Shown here: one piece after another, positions 32,608 through 40,341 of the stretch | Layout of the letters: the number at the start of each line of letters is the position of its first letter | Numbering within the stretch: the stretch's first letter is position 1 | From: NIOZ-UU13 sp035528395 | GTDB taxonomy: Bacteria; Planctomycetota; Phycisphaerae; Sedimentisphaerales; Anaerobacaceae | DNA length: 64,000 nt | Direction of reading: 5' to 3' | Assembly (NCBI GenBank): GCA_035528395.1 | Contig: DATKYR010000071.1 | Location: forward strand, 6,583-70,582 | Translations under genes and position numbers: made by a program | Notes under the pieces: model-generated | What the model saw: the letters and a program-made list of their open reading frames with translations, nothing else | Told to the model about the DNA's origin: nothing | Database searches by the model: none

Positions 32608-33903
32608 ATGAATATTTCAGAAACAGCAAAGGTAGCCGGGGCAGCCTCGCTCAAACTGGCAGTGGCCAGGACCGATGTAAAGAACAACGCTTTAGTCGAG
32701 ATTGCCAAAGCCCTGAAGCAACGTAGCGCAGAGATAGTCTCAGCTAATAAAGAAGACCTGGTCACGGCTGAAAAGAACAACCTGGCTGGACCTTTACTCA
32801 AACGTTTAAAGTTTGACGAAGGTAAAATAGCTGAAGTTTGTGCCGGTATCGAGAGCTTAATCAAACTCGACGATCCTGTGGGTAAAACAATCACCGCCAC
32901 CGAACTCGATAAGGGTCTTGAGCTTTACAAAGTCAGTTGCCCTATCGGCGTTATCGGCGTTGTTTTTGAATCCCGGCCGGACGCCCTTGTACAAATATCA
33001 ACGCTCTGCCTAAAAAGCGGAAATGCCGTCCTATTAAAAGGCGGAAGCGAAGCCGCAAAAACCAATAAAATCTTAGCTGAGACAATCTCCGAGGCGAGTG
33101 AAAAAGCAGGAATACCAAAAGGATGGATTCAGCTTCTGGAAACGCGCCAGGATGTGGCCCAGATGTTGGCCTTAGATGAATATATCGACCTTGTTATTCC
33201 ACGAGGGTCGAATGAATTCGTGCGCTATATTATGGACAATACAAATATACCCGTCCTTGGGCACGCTGACGGTATATGCCACGTTTATATTGACAGCGAT
33301 GCTGATTTGGATATGGCTGTGAATATCACGGTCGATTCCAAGTGCCAGTACGTTGCGGTTTGTAATGCCGCAGAAACACTGTTAGTAGATAATAAGATTG
33401 TCGAAAAGTTTCTGCCGAAAGTCAAAACCGCCTTGGAGGAAAACGGCGTCGAACTACGCGGCTGCGAAAAAACAGCATCAATAATCGAAGTAAAGCCTGC
33501 AACCGAAGAAGATTGGTCAACGGAGTATCTGGATTATATCCTTTCGATAAAAATCGTCGATGGCCTTGAGGAGGCGATTGAGCATATTAACCATTACGGG
33601 TCAGGACATACCGACACAATCGTTACCGCTGACAAGAACAAAGCCGAGAGGTTTATGGCCCTGGTAGATTCTGCAAATGTGCTCTGGAACTGCAGCACGC
33701 GCTTTGCCGACGGCTTCCGCTACGGGCTCGGCGCTGAAGTGGGCATAAGCACCAATAAGATACACGCCCGCGGGCCGGTAGGCCTGGAAGGTCTTGTGAT
33801 TTATAAATGGAAACTCCTCGGCACCGGCCAGGTCGTAGCCGATTATGTCGGCAGCGATGCAAAAAAAAAATTCATACATAGGAAGATGGTGAGTAGTGAG
33901 TAG
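32608..33903 (+). CDS. proA: Gamma-glutamyl phosphate reductase
   Basis: 431 residues of the aldehyde dehydrogenase fold, second step of proline synthesis (gamma-glutamyl phosphate to glutamate semialdehyde, NADPH). VFESRPDALVQISTLCLKSGN is a ProA signature and the catalytic cysteine lies in SKCQYVAVCNAAETLLV. GLGAEVGISTNKIHARGPVGL near the end is also diagnostic. The last residues (HRKMVSSE) are encoded by a GTGAGTAGTGAGTAG repeat that runs past the stop. proB follows after 72 bases. Confidence 0.96.
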   Translation: MNISETAKVAGAASLKLAVARTDVKNNALVEIAKALKQRSAEIVSANKEDLVTAEKNNLAGPLLKRLKFDEGKIAEVCAGIESLIKLDDPVGKTITATELDKGLELYKVSCPIGVIGVVFESRPDALVQISTLCLKSGNAVLLKGGSEAAKTNKILAETISEASEKAGIPKGWIQLLETRQDVAQMLALDEYIDLVIPRGSNEFVRYIMDNTNIPVLGHADGICHVYIDSDADLDMAVNITVDSKCQYVAVCNAAETLLVDNKIVEKFLPKVKTALEENGVELRGCEKTASIIEVKPATEEDWSTEYLDYILSIKIVDGLEEAIEHINHYGSGHTDTIVTADKNKAERFMALVDSANVLWNCSTRFADGFRYGLGAEVGISTNKIHARGPVGLEGLVIYKWKLLGTGQVVADYVGSDAKKKFIHRKMVSSE

Positions 33904-33970
33904 TGAGTAGTATGTAGTCGGTGGTTTAACCACTGATTTACGCAATACGATATACGAGATACGAACGACG
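33893..33970 (+). repeat. Short-unit repeats between proA and proB
   Basis: GTGAGTAGTGAGTAGTGAG units at the proA stop, then AATACGATATACGAGATACG units before the proB start. The first provides the end of ProA. Confidence 0.65.
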
Positions 33971-33975
33971 AGATT

Positions 33976-35124
33976 ATGCGTGATTTTAGTGAAGCAAAGC
34001 GAATAGTAGTAAAAATCGGGACGAATATTCTGACGAAAAACGAGGGGATAGACGCCGGCTACGTTCGTCGAATCGTCCGCCAGATATATTCTCTTCTCAA
34101 AACCGGCAGGCAAATCGTCATTATCACCTCAGGTGCTATCGGTATGGGGAAGGGACAGTTATCAGGGTATCAGGGTATCAGGTCATCAGGTATGAGGGAG
34201 GACATGTCTGGACTGCCAGGCAAGATAAAAGATATTAAGATGCGGCAGGCCTGCGCGGCCATCGGACAGCCGTTACTTATGGCTGAATACAGAAAATCGT
34301 TTGCCCGCTACGGCGTTACCGTCGCCCAGGTCCTGCTGACCGCCGAGGTGCTGAATAACAGAAGAACCTATCTGAACCTTCGCAATTCCATCGAGACACT
34401 GCTCAAACTGGCCGTGGTGCCAATCCTGAACGAGAACGACAGCGTTAGCACCGACGAAATCGGCTCGGCCTTCGGCGATAACGATAAACTAAGCGCCCTG
34501 GTCGCCAGTAAAATCGACGCCGACCTTTTGATTATGCTCAGTGACATCGACGCCCTTTACGATAAGGACCCACAAAAATTCGTCGACGCCAGGCCGATAC
34601 ACGCCGTTTTCGAGATAACCGGCGATATTATTCGAAACGCCGGAGGCAGAGGCAGCGCCCACGGTACCGGCGGAATGAAAACCAAAATTGAAGCTGCAAA
34701 GATTGCCTCCAATGCCGGCTACCGGATAGTTTTGGCGGACGGCAGAGTGAAAAACATCATTAACCGTATTGTCGCCGGCGAAGAAATCGGCACGGTCTTT
34801 ATGCCGAAACGGAAGCTCTCAAATCGTTCGAGATGGATTCTCAACAGCAGTCCGGCCGGGACAATATTTATCGACGAGGGCGCTATGCAGGCAATCAAAA
34901 ATCGCAAAAGTCTCCTGCCCAGCGGCGTAATCTCGGTAAAAGGCTCTTTCGAGGCCGGCTCGGTTATTATGCTAAATAATAACGCCAAGGCCGTAACGAG
35001 TATCGGCAGCACTCAACTGAAAGCCTTGGCCGGCAAGCACAGCACCGAAATAAAAAAGCTCCTCGGCCCCGAACATCGAGATGTGGTAGCAATCCCGGAA
35101 GATATCGTCATAATTGACTATTGA
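33976..35124 (+). CDS. proB: Glutamate 5-kinase with PUA domain
   Basis: 382 residues: an amino-acid kinase domain (RIVVKIGTNILT, IVIITSGAIGMGKGQL, LNENDSVSTDEIG, DIDALYDKDP) and a C-terminal PUA domain from about 295 (GVISVKGSFEAGSVIML). It phosphorylates glutamate for proline synthesis. After SGAIGMGKGQL there is an insertion of roughly 15 residues encoded by ATCAGGGTATCAGG-type repeats (about 34160-34200), where other ProB proteins run straight into the QA.AA.GQ helix. The end (PEDIVIIDY) has a diverged partial copy at 39576-39629. Confidence 0.95.
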   Translation: MRDFSEAKRIVVKIGTNILTKNEGIDAGYVRRIVRQIYSLLKTGRQIVIITSGAIGMGKGQLSGYQGIRSSGMREDMSGLPGKIKDIKMRQACAAIGQPLLMAEYRKSFARYGVTVAQVLLTAEVLNNRRTYLNLRNSIETLLKLAVVPILNENDSVSTDEIGSAFGDNDKLSALVASKIDADLLIMLSDIDALYDKDPQKFVDARPIHAVFEITGDIIRNAGGRGSAHGTGGMKTKIEAAKIASNAGYRIVLADGRVKNIINRIVAGEEIGTVFMPKRKLSNRSRWILNSSPAGTIFIDEGAMQAIKNRKSLLPSGVISVKGSFEAGSVIMLNNNAKAVTSIGSTQLKALAGKHSTEIKKLLGPEHRDVVAIPEDIVIIDY

Positions 35125-35209
35125 CGATTGATAATTTATTATTTGATACTTCAAAGAACCACGTGGGCTGAATCCTGCTCTACCTGGCTCCCTGTGAGAG
35201 GTTTGCACA

Positions 35210-35929
35210 ATGGCAGCAACCACAAAGATTTCCAGCTACGACCGAGCTTTGAGCATAGCCTATATCATCCTCATCATTGTTCTTACAGTCCTGGCAATCG
35301 GCGGATCCATCCTCGTTCGCCGATTTGAGTACGTGGCCGGCACACGGAATGACGCCTACTATAGTGTTGTCTATGGCTTCGGACTTTCTATAATGTTGTT
35401 CTCTCTTACGGCATTGATCGCATTTAGTGCTTCCGTTCTTGCGCTGATCCGTCTCGTGCTCCGGCATCGCAATGTCGGTCAGATTTTGCTCAAGCTCGCA
35501 TTGATACTCCTTGGCCCTATCATCTGCTGCTGTGCTTTCTTATACAAGGGCCCCCTTGCTCCTGTCTTCCTGGAAGGCTTCGAACAATGGGTCTTGCAAG
35601 AGGCGGACATAGAAGCCATCCAACAGTGGCTGACCAGCGAGGGAGCAAAAAACGCAGGGCAGCGATATTATGGTGAAGAGGGCTTCCCTGAGGAATTGCC
35701 CGAGTGCCTCGTTGAGCTTAATCCGATATTCATCTCATTTAGCGATTCCATTTCTAAAAATGGGCCAACCGTGGAAATCACCTGGCTCCTTTTCATGGAT
35801 GACTATGGACTGATCGTTGGCCCTCCTGCAATGGAAACGCCCGAAGAGGGACACATCAAACTGGACAAAGCTTACTACGAATTCAGACGTCCCGTCAAGG
35901 CGGGTGCATATGTTTTCATCCGAGGCTAA
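35210..35929 (+). CDS. Membrane protein of unknown function
   Basis: 239 residues with three membrane helices (about 12-34, 47-80 and 93-117) and a soluble C-terminal half of about 120 residues rich in Glu and Pro (ALxxWLTSEGAKNAGQRYYG, LLFMDDYGLIVGPP). Codon choice seems ordinary. No family was recognised. It is the first gene of the block inserted between the proB body and the proB tail copy. Confidence 0.55.
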   Translation: MAATTKISSYDRALSIAYIILIIVLTVLAIGGSILVRRFEYVAGTRNDAYYSVVYGFGLSIMLFSLTALIAFSASVLALIRLVLRHRNVGQILLKLALILLGPIICCCAFLYKGPLAPVFLEGFEQWVLQEADIEAIQQWLTSEGAKNAGQRYYGEEGFPEELPECLVELNPIFISFSDSISKNGPTVEITWLLFMDDYGLIVGPPAMETPEEGHIKLDKAYYEFRRPVKAGAYVFIRG

Positions 35930-36124
35930 GCACCTCACAGGGAACAACATAGGCCAAGCTTACCCGTTGCCAGATGTGACGATGGCACTCGGAATTACGG
36001 TGAGTTCACTCCGGCAAGTTCAAGACGGCAAATTTCCACCTCTCGTGTGCGGCCGTGTTTGAAATGACCCCACCACAGGCGAATTTATGATATTAAGTCC
36101 TCGCTTAAGGCATGCGGGGATAAA

Positions 36125-36208
36125 CTATTTCTTTTTCTTCTTTGCTTTCTTTTTGGTTGTTTTTTTCTTGGCTTTCTTTTTTGAGCTACAGCCACAAGTA
36201 TTGCACAT
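36125..36208 (-). CDS. 27-residue Cys-motif / poly-Lys mini protein
   Basis: Minus-strand ATG 36208 is preceded by AGGAG eight bases upstream. The product is MCNTCGCSSKKKAKKKTTKK followed by KAKKKKK and a TAG stop at 36125. The C-x2-C-x-C cluster could bind a metal, and the tail, over half lysine, should bind nucleic acid or acidic surfaces. It is the only coding signal between 35930 and 36340. Compact, with a good RBS and clean stop; function unknown. Confidence 0.6.
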   Translation of the reverse strand: MCNTCGCSSKKKAKKKTTKKKAKKKKK

Positions 36209-36341
36209 TTTCGTATCTCCTACTTTGGGCTCTCTAAATCAAAATCCGCTTACAAATCAAATCAATATATCAGTTATATTTATCGGCTGGGAAGAGGAAA
36301 GTCAATTATAATATTTTGAAGAAAAGAATGATATATTGAAT

Positions 36342-36392
36342 TTGTCATTCCGACCAGAGGTCGGCCGAAGGCAGGCCGAAGTGGAGGAATCT
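36342..36392 (+). repeat. Dispersed repeat upstream of the GIY-YIG gene
   Basis: GTCATTCCGACCAGAGGTCG followed by GGCCGAAG...GGAGGAATCT: the 'GTCATTCCGAC...GGAATCT' form of the family, ending 34 bases before the GIY-YIG start. Confidence 0.75.
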
Positions 36393-36426
36393 GGTCTCGA
36401 ACGGTAATCCCATTTATAATGACGGC

Positions 36427-36717
36427 ATGCCTGGAAGCAAAACCTACTATATCTACATCATGACCAACCAATCGCGAACATTGTATATCGGGCTTACTAA
36501 CAATATTAAGAGAAGAGTTCGGGAACACAAGACGGGACAAATCGAAGGCTTCAGCCGCCACTATAACATCGACACACTTGTTTACGTTGAGTCCTTTGGT
36601 GACCTTTCTTCAGAGATCGCACGAGAAAAGCAGATCAAACGTTGGCGGCGAGAGAAGAAGCTGCGGCTAATTATTCAAGAGAATCCCGACTGGCGCGACC
36701 TCAGTGACGGCTGGTAA
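36427..36717 (+). CDS. GIY-YIG nuclease-domain protein (UPF0213/YhbQ-like)
   Basis: 96 residues, a stand-alone GIY-YIG domain: YYIYIMTN supplies the first strand motif, LYIGLTNNIKRRVREH the second with the conserved Arg and His, and SEIAREKQIKRWRREKKLRL carries the catalytic Glu of the family. Such proteins cut DNA with one metal ion. It is framed by dispersed repeats in opposite orientation (GTCATTCC...GAATCT before, AGATTTCTC...GAAATGAC after), an arrangement that suggests a link between the nuclease and the repeats. Part of the accessory block between proB and tRNA-Leu. Confidence 0.9.
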   Translation: MPGSKTYYIYIMTNQSRTLYIGLTNNIKRRVREHKTGQIEGFSRHYNIDTLVYVESFGDLSSEIAREKQIKRWRREKKLRLIIQENPDWRDLSDGW

Positions 36718-36738
36718 GATTAATATCGCACACAACGC

Positions 36739-36780
36739 AGATTTCTCGACTTCGCCTTCGGCTTCGCTCGAAATGACAAA
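36739..36780 (-). repeat. Dispersed repeat downstream of the GIY-YIG gene
   Basis: AGATTTCTCGACTTCGCC...GGCTTCGCTCGAAATGAC, inverted relative to the copy upstream of the nuclease gene. Confidence 0.8.
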
Positions 36781-36986
36781 AGGGTAGTTGCCCCAGGTAA
36801 AAACCTATAGTTATGTAAAGAAATCTCAAAAAAGTAACAAAAAAAGGACAAAACCGTAACAAAATGGTAACATTTGGCTGGCATAATTGCTCCCGTCAAA
36901 CCCTAAATTTCAAAGTCGTCGGGAAAATTATGAAGACTGTTGCGAGTATTGCGAGATGTGAGAAATATTAATTGAAAGGGGAAAAA

Positions 36987-37970
36987 ATGAAAAGTAGTAT
37001 GCTCACGAAAATATTGCTGTATTGTTTGCTTTGCTCGTTAATCTCTATTGCAGGCTGCTATATCCAAATAAGAGGATACAGTTACCCTCAAGCAAAATAT
37101 GAAAGGACGGTGCAGCTATCCAGGCCGATGTCGGCCGGCACTTTATTTGCGGCCAATAGCAACGACGGCCGGATTACTGTAACCGGCGGCGAGATTACGG
37201 ATTGCAATGTTACCGCCACGATTATCGCCAGGGCCGATTCGGATGAAAAAGCCAGAACAATCGCTGAAAAGACAAAGGTAAAACTTGAACAATTCGGCTC
37301 TAAGCTAACCGTAAAACTTGAAAAGCCAATATTGATGATGAACCAGAGCGTAGATGTCCAGCTCAAGGCGATGGTAGTGAAGGATTGCGATGTGGAACTT
37401 GATACGGACGATGGGGATATCACGATAGAAAACATCAATGGGGATATTGACATAAAAACCGATGATGGTTCAGTATCGCTTGCACGAATTGTCGGGGATA
37501 TAAAAGTCAGAAGCAACGACGGCTCAATCAATGTCCAGGAGTTTAATAGTGATGTAAATTTGCAGAGAGCCGGTTGGATCGACATCCAGACCGATGACGG
37601 TTCGGTAACCATGTCACGAGTCGTTGGGGACATAAAAGTCAGAAGTAATGACGGCTCGACCAGAGTCGAAGAGGTTGCCGGTAATGTAAATATACAGAGC
37701 GATGATGGAAGAATCACAGTGGTTTACTCTGAAGATGCCGGCGGTGTTTGTAATGTCTCGTTGGTTACAGATGATGCCGCCGTCGACTTAACGGCCCCGG
37801 CGAACTTTTCTGCGGACGTCGAAGTTATAACGGACGACGGCTCGATAAATACGGATTTGCCAATAAAGGTGACGGGAAAATTAGGTAAAAGCGGAATTAA
37901 AGGAACAATCGGAACGGGAGAAGGCAGGCTGTATATCAAGACAAACGATGGCTCAATAAGAATAAGATAA
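36987..37970 (+). CDS. Beta-repeat lipoprotein (DUF4097-like), DDGS type
   Basis: AAAGGGG upstream selects the ATG at 36987. The 327-residue protein has a lipoprotein signal ending at SIAGC (about C22), a first domain with DCNVTATIIARADSDEKART, and then a run of parallel beta repeats built on turns reading NDG, DDG and GDI (for example IKTDDGSVSLARIVGDIKVR, occurring twice in close form). This is the DUF4097/putative adhesin fold, a surface or periplasmic beta-helix of unknown role. A paralogue follows directly, with the Asp-rich turns replaced by Tyr-Gly. Confidence 0.82.
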   Translation: MKSSMLTKILLYCLLCSLISIAGCYIQIRGYSYPQAKYERTVQLSRPMSAGTLFAANSNDGRITVTGGEITDCNVTATIIARADSDEKARTIAEKTKVKLEQFGSKLTVKLEKPILMMNQSVDVQLKAMVVKDCDVELDTDDGDITIENINGDIDIKTDDGSVSLARIVGDIKVRSNDGSINVQEFNSDVNLQRAGWIDIQTDDGSVTMSRVVGDIKVRSNDGSTRVEEVAGNVNIQSDDGRITVVYSEDAGGVCNVSLVTDDAAVDLTAPANFSADVEVITDDGSINTDLPIKVTGKLGKSGIKGTIGTGEGRLYIKTNDGSIRIR

Positions 37971-38071
37971 TATTCTTGATATATTCCCGAATTTAACTCG
38001 GTTCTCATATAAACAGAAAACCAACTACGAACTCGTACAAGAAAAAGTTATAGAATTAAGGGGACAGGAAA

Positions 38072-38920
38072 ATGAAGAAAAATTATACGATAGTATTGGC
38101 TCTCGGCCTTTGCCTTTGCTCACTGCTTGCTATTAGCGGGTGCGTTATTCATATCGGTGATTGGCCCCGGGCCAAATACGAAAAAACAATAAGACTCCAG
38201 GCGCCTTTGGAATCTGGTTCAACCGTTGTGGCTAAAACAAACTATGGCTCTATAAAAGTAGGTGGTGCCAACACCGCCGATTGCAATGTGGTCGCGACAA
38301 TTTGTGTGCAGGCTCCTACTGAAGAGGAAGCCGCTGAAATTGCTGAAAAAGTGAATATACAACTTGAGCCGGCCGGAAAGACACTAACGGTCAGGGCAGA
38401 CAAGCCGCACGTGAAAAATAACCGCTCAATAAGCATTAGCTACCAAATAACTGTTCCTGTGCAAACTAACATCGAATGTGCCAGCTCATACGGCTCGATA
38501 GAACTGGCTGATACCATCGGCTATGTGAAAGCACACACCAACTATGGCTCGATTGACTGTGACAGAATTAACGGCCAAATTCAGGCGGATACATCCTATG
38601 GCAGTGTCGATTGCAGGGAAATCATATCCGACGAGCTAACTGCCGGCTCAAGCTACGGCAATATCGATATCGAATATTCGCATTCGGCGCCGGCTGAAAT
38701 ACAGGCAAACGCAAGTACATCTTACGGCAATATTGACTTTACAGCACCACCCGGATTCACCGGACAAGTCGAACTTGCAACCAGCTACGGCTCGATAAAA
38801 ACCGACCTGCCGATTGTAGTGAAAGGCAAGATAAGCAGCAAACGAATAGAAGGAACAATCGGTGAAGGAAATGGAAGGCTGAGTTTGAAGACCAGCTTTG
38901 GCTCTATAAGAATTAGATAG
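38072..38920 (+). CDS. Beta-repeat lipoprotein (DUF4097-like), SYGS type
   Basis: 282 residues starting after AAGGGGACAGG. Signal with lipobox LAISGC (C24). The same domain order as the preceding gene (ADCNVVATICVQAPTEEEAA, then beta repeats, then the shared ending RLSLKTSFGSIRIR), so the two are tandem paralogues. The repeat turn here is SYGSI/NYGSI rather than DDGSI. The duplication extends into the 3' flank: ATATTCC-GAATTT-ACTCGGTTCT follows both genes (37980-38010 and 38928-38960). Confidence 0.82.
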   Translation: MKKNYTIVLALGLCLCSLLAISGCVIHIGDWPRAKYEKTIRLQAPLESGSTVVAKTNYGSIKVGGANTADCNVVATICVQAPTEEEAAEIAEKVNIQLEPAGKTLTVRADKPHVKNNRSISISYQITVPVQTNIECASSYGSIELADTIGYVKAHTNYGSIDCDRINGQIQADTSYGSVDCREIISDELTAGSSYGNIDIEYSHSAPAEIQANASTSYGNIDFTAPPGFTGQVELATSYGSIKTDLPIVVKGKISSKRIEGTIGEGNGRLSLKTSFGSIRIR

Positions 38921-39172
38921 TGCGCTTGGGATATTCCTGAATTTGACTCGGTTCTTTGATAAAACCCCCTCCCTGAGGTCTTTGCGCCAGATATGGTTCC
39001 GGGGTATGGCTGATTTTTTTTGTTACCATCGGGATTTCGCAGGCCTTTATTATGTTAGAGGTGGTAACAGACAGACATTGAAAGAGATGTTTGAGATTAT
39101 ATGCAATTGAAAGGCGTGGGAGTATCTGTAAATTGTTCCATGGAAATATCAACTGATTTAGGAGAAGCGAGA

Positions 39173-39547
39173 ATGAAACTCTATAAACAAAGCGAGATTG
39201 CCCTTTTTGCCTCGCTGGTAGTGACGTCGTTTTTGCTTGTCGGATGTGTGATCTGCAAGACGGACGAACACTACACCGGCAGAGATAGGCCTATCGGAAA
39301 CCAGACACTCAGGCAGATCGAGTGCGGCCAGACGACAAAGGACTGGCTTGTGACGGCACTTGGTGAACCCACCGAAGAAAGATTGATGGAAGATGGGACC
39401 GAAATCCTCAAGTACAGATGCATAATGAAAAAGGACAACGCCTTTGTTCTGTTTCCGATAATCATTGTCGATGATAAGGAAACAGACCACAGCGTTTCCT
39501 TCGAGATAAAAGACGGTATTGTGCAGCGGTACTGGAAGGAAGGATAG
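39173..39547 (+). CDS. Small BamE/SmpA-like lipoprotein
   Basis: TAGGAG upstream selects ATG 39173. 124 residues: signal peptide with lipobox SFLLVGC, then a small alpha-beta domain with TLRQIECGQTTKDWLVTALG and EPTEERLMEDGTEILKYRC, the pattern of BamE/SmpA-type domains (a 'G.t...v...lG.P' helix and a beta sheet). BamE belongs to the outer-membrane assembly machine, but many lipoproteins share this fold, so only the fold is claimed. Confidence 0.65.
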   Translation: MKLYKQSEIALFASLVVTSFLLVGCVICKTDEHYTGRDRPIGNQTLRQIECGQTTKDWLVTALGEPTEERLMEDGTEILKYRCIMKKDNAFVLFPIIIVDDKETDHSVSFEIKDGIVQRYWKEG

Positions 39548-39575
39548 GAACCTGCAGCCAAAAACAGTAGAATCC

Positions 39576-39629
39576 ACCCACATAGATGTTGCTGCCACAC
39601 CGGAAGATATTATAATTATTGACTATTGA
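39576..39629 (+). pseudogene. Diverged copy of the proB 3' end
   Basis: Codons 39576-39629 read THIDVAATPEDIIIIDY-stop, matching the end of ProB (EHRDVVAIPEDIVIIDY-stop) at 10-13 of 17 positions, and the DNA match runs through the stop into TTTATTATTT. There is no start or upstream ProB sequence. The part around the stop overlaps a simple ATTGACTATTGAC repeat, which weakens but does not explain the match further upstream. Confidence 0.5.
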
Positions 39630-39687
39630 CTATTTATTATTTAACATCACTACTTTAATAGTAAATAACAAATAGTAAATTAGAAGG

Positions 39688-39771
39688 GCCGGAGTGGCGG
39701 AATTGGCAGACGCGCGGGATTCAAAATCCCGTCCTGGCAACAGGGTGTGGGTCCGAGTCCCACCTCCGGCA
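39688..39771 (+). tRNA. tRNA-Leu(CAA)
   Basis: Acceptor GCCGGAG pairs with CTCCGGC (39764-39770), discriminator A. Anticodon arm CGGGA-TTCAAAA-TCCCG gives CAA. Long variable arm and T-arm GTGGG-TCCGAGT-CCCAC. 84 bases, class II. Confidence 0.95.
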
Positions 39772-39824
39772 ATTGCTCGTGTGCGTCGTGCGCATATCGT
39801 ATTGCGAAATTACACCGCGTGTAA

Positions 39825-39897
39825 CTATTTTGCTACAAAGGGTGAGAGTTTGCGGAGCTGGTTTACGATTTGGGGCATTTTTTCAATGGTGTAATCA
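39825..39897 (-). pseudogene. Diverged copy of the nifS 3' end
   Basis: On the minus strand this reads DYTIEKMPQIVNQLRKLSPF and VAK-stop, against DYTIEKMPGIVNQLRKLSPF and VAT-stop at the end of the intact nifS (40342-). A 32-base block is identical; other codons differ, some silently. No further nifS sequence precedes it. It lies 445 bases beyond the intact gene end. Confidence 0.8.
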
Positions 39898-39934
39898 TCC
39901 TGACCTTTTGTGGGTAGCAGAAAATGTAAAAACT

Positions 39935-40123
39935 CTATTTCGTCGAAGCATCCTTTACTGAGCACACTTTTTTACAGAATGGTCCTAAGATAGGATTCTT
40001 CATGACTTTGGACATCTGCATTTTGTGCGTATCTTCATCCGGCAGCCCTGCAAATTCCTTCGAAATCTGCTGCTGAATATCCCGCTTCATCCGAACACAA
40101 TCGAATTTTTTATTCTTCATCAT
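39935..40123 (-). CDS. Orphan antitoxin-like small protein of a PIN-type toxin-antitoxin pair
   Basis: From ATG 40123 (AGAGGTGG upstream) 62 residues: MMKNKKFDCVRMKRDIQQQI, then SKEFAGLPDED and a basic, Cys-containing tail. The F-D-C-V-x-M-K-R-x-x-Q start is that of small proteins encoded just downstream of PIN-domain toxins. Its start overlaps the stop of a truncated PIN gene, the normal coupling of such operons. Since the toxin is broken, this gene is now an orphan antitoxin. Confidence 0.6.
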   Translation of the reverse strand: MMKNKKFDCVRMKRDIQQQISKEFAGLPDEDTHKMQMSKVMKNPILGPFCKKVCSVKDASTK

Positions 40124-40206
40124 TTCCAACCACCTCTTTCGGTGAATTCATCATCAAAACAACCTCCAAAAACCGAAGTATCCGCATAAACACGAAATTG
40201 TTTCAT
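40120..40206 (-). pseudogene. Truncated PIN-domain toxin
   Basis: ATG 40206 opens MKQFRVYADTSVFGGCFDDE then FTERGGWK-stop (28 codons). The YADTSVFGGCFDDEF segment is the first strand and first catalytic Asp of a PIN ribonuclease family; the remaining 100 or so residues with the other acidic residues are missing. AGTTAG-type RBS is weak. An internal deletion appears to have fused the toxin start to its last codons before the antitoxin gene. Confidence 0.65.
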
Positions 40207-40341
40207 TTACTAACTCCAAAAGCTCAGAAAGAATCCATTCATCCTGTATCGAATATATTACTACAAAGCGCTTTCTAAGGCAATAAAAAACGTTAAGAGA
40301 GCTGAAAAACAGAGTAATGACTCTATCAGACTTCTACACAT

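Noticed and set aside
35937..36062. Fragment reading MALGITVSSLRQVQDGKFPP after the membrane protein gene
   Set aside because: No family match and no RBS; it may be a gene relic, but there is too little to support a feature.
36875..36890. TGGCTGGCATAATTGC, resembling a sigma-54 promoter before the beta-repeat lipoprotein gene
   Set aside because: The GG and GC elements are 11 bases apart instead of 10, and the central bases do not fit the consensus.
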